From: a virus | IMG/VR virus record: IMGVR_UViG_3300030101_000408 | Location: 1 to 23,278 of that record | Strand: one strand, 5' to 3' | DNA: 23,278 nt | Part shown: positions 21,626-23,278 of the stretch, piece by piece | Layout: the number at the start of each line of letters is the position of its first letter | Position numbering within the stretch: position 1 is the first letter of the stretch | Translations under genes and position numbers: made by a program | The notes under the pieces: model-generated | Seen by the model: the letters and a program-made list of their open reading frames with translations, nothing else | Databases searched by the model: none | What the model was told of the DNA's origin: nothing

Positions 21626-22914
21626 CTCGTTCAAGAGAACTTAGTGATTTACCTGTATTAATACCAACGTCTAGTGGAAACATTGAGTTAGACCCTAGTG
21701 GCTCTAATAAAGTTATCTTCAAAGGTAATGCTACAAAGGGCGCTGGACAATTTCAACTTAACTGTGAAAACAACTCACATGGTATAGTAATCAAAGGACC
21801 GCCTCATTCCGCTAGTGCATCCTATACTCTTACCTTACCAAACAATGACGGTGATGCAGATCAATTTTTACAAACAAATGGTTCTGGTACATTAACTTGG
21901 GCGGCTGCTGGTGGTGGTGGTGGTACTACCGTCCACGCAAACCAAGCCGCAATGACAGGCCAATCTACCCCTGCAACAGGCTCTTTACATTATGTAACAG
22001 GTGAAACTAAACTATATATGTACACGGGAAGTGGATACTATGTCTTAGCAACTATTACTAACGCTACACCCGTTATCTCGGACATCACACAATCGACAGG
22101 CGGCGGTTCGTCTGCGAGCATAGGAGCAGGTGCTACGTTTACTCTCACAGCAGGGAGTAATACTGTTGTTACGGTGGCTGCTAGTGATTCAGATGTGGGA
22201 CAGAGCGTGACACATTCAGCGACACTGACCAGCGGCACTTTGTCAGATGTTTTACAAAGTTTTACGCAAGGTTCTGGCGGAAGCACAAATGTCTACACGC
22301 TTGTTCCAGCAACATCAGGAGGTGGTACTTTAACGTATCGCTTTGATGTTACGGATGGCACCGCTACGGCACAGCGTTTAGCAAGCTTTACAATAGCTTT
22401 TTCACAGGCTCTTCAAAACGTCACAGGCTACGAAATTACCCACACAGCAAATGGTAATCAAAATTATACACTATGGACAGCCTGTCTTTTTGATGACTCA
22501 GGCAACGCTCCCTTTGAGAGTTCTACACTGAGAGGTGATACTACACACGCATCAGGATCAATTTATCAAACATTCAACGGAGATGCTTTTACCGAGTACA
22601 ACTATGCTATTACCAATTATACGGGCGGCGATAGCCCACCAAGTGGAACTAGTCGATACATGAATCAATATGTTAACTGGTCTGCGAATAATGTAACGGT
22701 TTCGACTACTTGGACAAATTCTAATGCGATTGACTTAAAACTATTTTACCTTACGGGCGAGGCATACGAAAATAACAATGTGGGTTGGGATGGAGGCTCA
22801 GTGAAGTTCTATATAAATGGAGTAAAAGAAGCAAATGCTCGCACACTGACAGCGCTTCCTGCGGCGGCAGATGGAAACTCAAATGCCCACGGCTATTATA
22901 TAGCGTTTGTTTAA
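21622..22914 (+). CDS. Appendage/fibre protein with Ig-like region
   Basis: This 430-residue protein opens MTRSRELSDLPVLIPTSSGN, then GSNKVIFKGNATKGAGQFQL and SASYTLTLPNNDGDADQFLQ, an arrangement frequent in phage fibre N-terminal domains. A Gly run (AAAGGGGGTT, near residue 100) is a likely hinge. About residues 147-260 (TPVISDITQSTGGGSSASIG and VAASDSDVGQSVTHSATLTS) look like a cadherin/Ig-like beta domain. The C-terminal part (YEITHTANGNQNYTLWTACL onwards) has a jelly-roll-like composition that could bind carbohydrate. It overlaps the second fibre stop (ATGA). No S74 domain is present, so it would fold without that chaperone. The receptor-binding role is inferred. Confidence 0.78.
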   Translation: MTRSRELSDLPVLIPTSSGNIELDPSGSNKVIFKGNATKGAGQFQLNCENNSHGIVIKGPPHSASASYTLTLPNNDGDADQFLQTNGSGTLTWAAAGGGGGTTVHANQAAMTGQSTPATGSLHYVTGETKLYMYTGSGYYVLATITNATPVISDITQSTGGGSSASIGAGATFTLTAGSNTVVTVAASDSDVGQSVTHSATLTSGTLSDVLQSFTQGSGGSTNVYTLVPATSGGGTLTYRFDVTDGTATAQRLASFTIAFSQALQNVTGYEITHTANGNQNYTLWTACLFDDSGNAPFESSTLRGDTTHASGSIYQTFNGDAFTEYNYAITNYTGGDSPPSGTSRYMNQYVNWSANNVTVSTTWTNSNAIDLKLFYLTGEAYENNNVGWDGGSVKFYINGVKEANARTLTALPAAADGNSNAHGYYIAFV

Positions 22915-22953
22915 CACATGTACTAGTAACACAGCATTAGAAGGAGCATAAAC

Positions 22954-23172
22954 ATGACTGAAGAAAACATTATCAGTATCAACGGCACTGATTATAAGCA
23001 GGACGATTTAAGTGATCAGCAAAAGTATATGATTGCACAGATCAAAGATTGTCAGACACGTACACAACAAGCGCAGATGGCGGCTGACCGTGAACGGGCG
23101 GCACTTGATATGTTTACTAATGCCTTGGTAAAATCTTTAGAGGAGCAACCTAAAGAGGTTCTTGCTTCATAG
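22954..23172 (+). CDS. Small helical protein, DUF6447-like
   Basis: This 72-residue protein starts MTEENIISINGTDYKQDDLS followed by DQQKYMIAQIKDCQTRTQQA and a helical tail ending EEQPKEVLAS. The short strand-turn opening (SINGTDY) before a D-D-L-S-D helix is the pattern of a small family I recall as DUF6447, whose function is not known. It has a good ribosome binding site (AAGGAG). It lies between the fibre cluster and another structural gene; a chaperone or scaffold-like role is possible. Confidence 0.78.
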   Translation: MTEENIISINGTDYKQDDLSDQQKYMIAQIKDCQTRTQQAQMAADRERAALDMFTNALVKSLEEQPKEVLAS

Positions 23173-23182
23173 GAGTTAAACC

Positions 23183-23278
23183 ATGTTAGGGTTTGGCGCT
23201 CTCGCCTCGTATCCAATAGCGGATAATGATCAACGCTTTGTCCCTGTTACGGGTGTAGAGGGTACAACCCAGCTTGGG
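23183..23278 (+). CDS. Start of a probable structural protein (3' partial)
   Basis: The 32 visible residues begin MLGFGALASYPIADNDQRFV and run on past the window end. This opening (MLGFGALAS) is common in marine-phage virion proteins found after fibre genes. It has a good ribosome binding site (TAGGAG). Nothing further can be said because the gene is cut by the window edge. Confidence 0.7.
   Translation, partial: MLGFGALASYPIADNDQRFVPVTGVEGTTQLG

Overview
The window is a contiguous stretch of a tailed-phage (Caudoviricetes) genome: the end of the packaging module, the head module with an embedded lysis cassette, the connector genes and the start of the fibre/appendage region. Every credible gene is on the + strand, and most neighbours overlap by a few bases (ATGA or TAATG junctions) or sit 1-20 bases apart. 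No integrase, repressor, tRNA, transposon or CRISPR array is visible. The moderately AT-rich composition and the set of small conserved proteins (the short basic Lys-rich proteins, proteins opening like MANTTFNGP or MAGYIG, the GTA-like 3-TM holin) resemble what I know from uncultured marine phages of Alphaproteobacteria; that host assignment is inference. The large P22-type portal, the connector-like proteins and the lack so far of tape-measure or sheath genes favour a podovirus-like virion, but the window ends before the tail region is complete.

Layout. 1-195: C-terminus of the large terminase. 195-557: small unknown protein. 557-3001: portal. 3014-5398: membrane and lysis genes: a C-tail-anchored protein, a Gln-rich small protein, a two-TM protein, an AT-hook protein overlapping a coiled-coil protein, a 3-TM holin and an M15 endopeptidase. 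5398-6058: a small helical protein and a GroES-like co-chaperonin. 6069-8983: scaffold, an unknown protein, a decoration-like protein and the HK97-type major capsid protein. 8984-9142: the only intergenic region over 130 bases, with a strong intrinsic terminator and a separate perfect inverted repeat. 9143-9910: two small structural-type proteins. 9915-12670: a cluster of short, mostly Lys/Arg-rich proteins that share Gly-Gly peptides; two carry an almost identical 18-residue C-terminal tag. A 228-aa acidic protein of unknown function lies among them. 12674-14590: connector/adaptor genes and companions. 14592-15817: three small beta-rich structural or fibre proteins. 15817-22914: two long fibres ending in self-cleaving S74 chaperone domains, a small gene and a 21-codon ORF between them, and a third appendage protein with an Ig-like region. 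22954-23278: a small protein and the start of another structural gene.

How it fits together. Terminase and portal package DNA. The scaffold, the co-chaperonin and probably the small proteins support capsid assembly. The connector proteins close the head and attach the tail, and the S74 fibres recognise the host. Holin and endopeptidase release the progeny. The most unusual parts are the basic-protein cluster with its recurring C-terminal tag, the fibre junctions that look like repeated recombination points, and the AT-hook protein with an overlapping gene.
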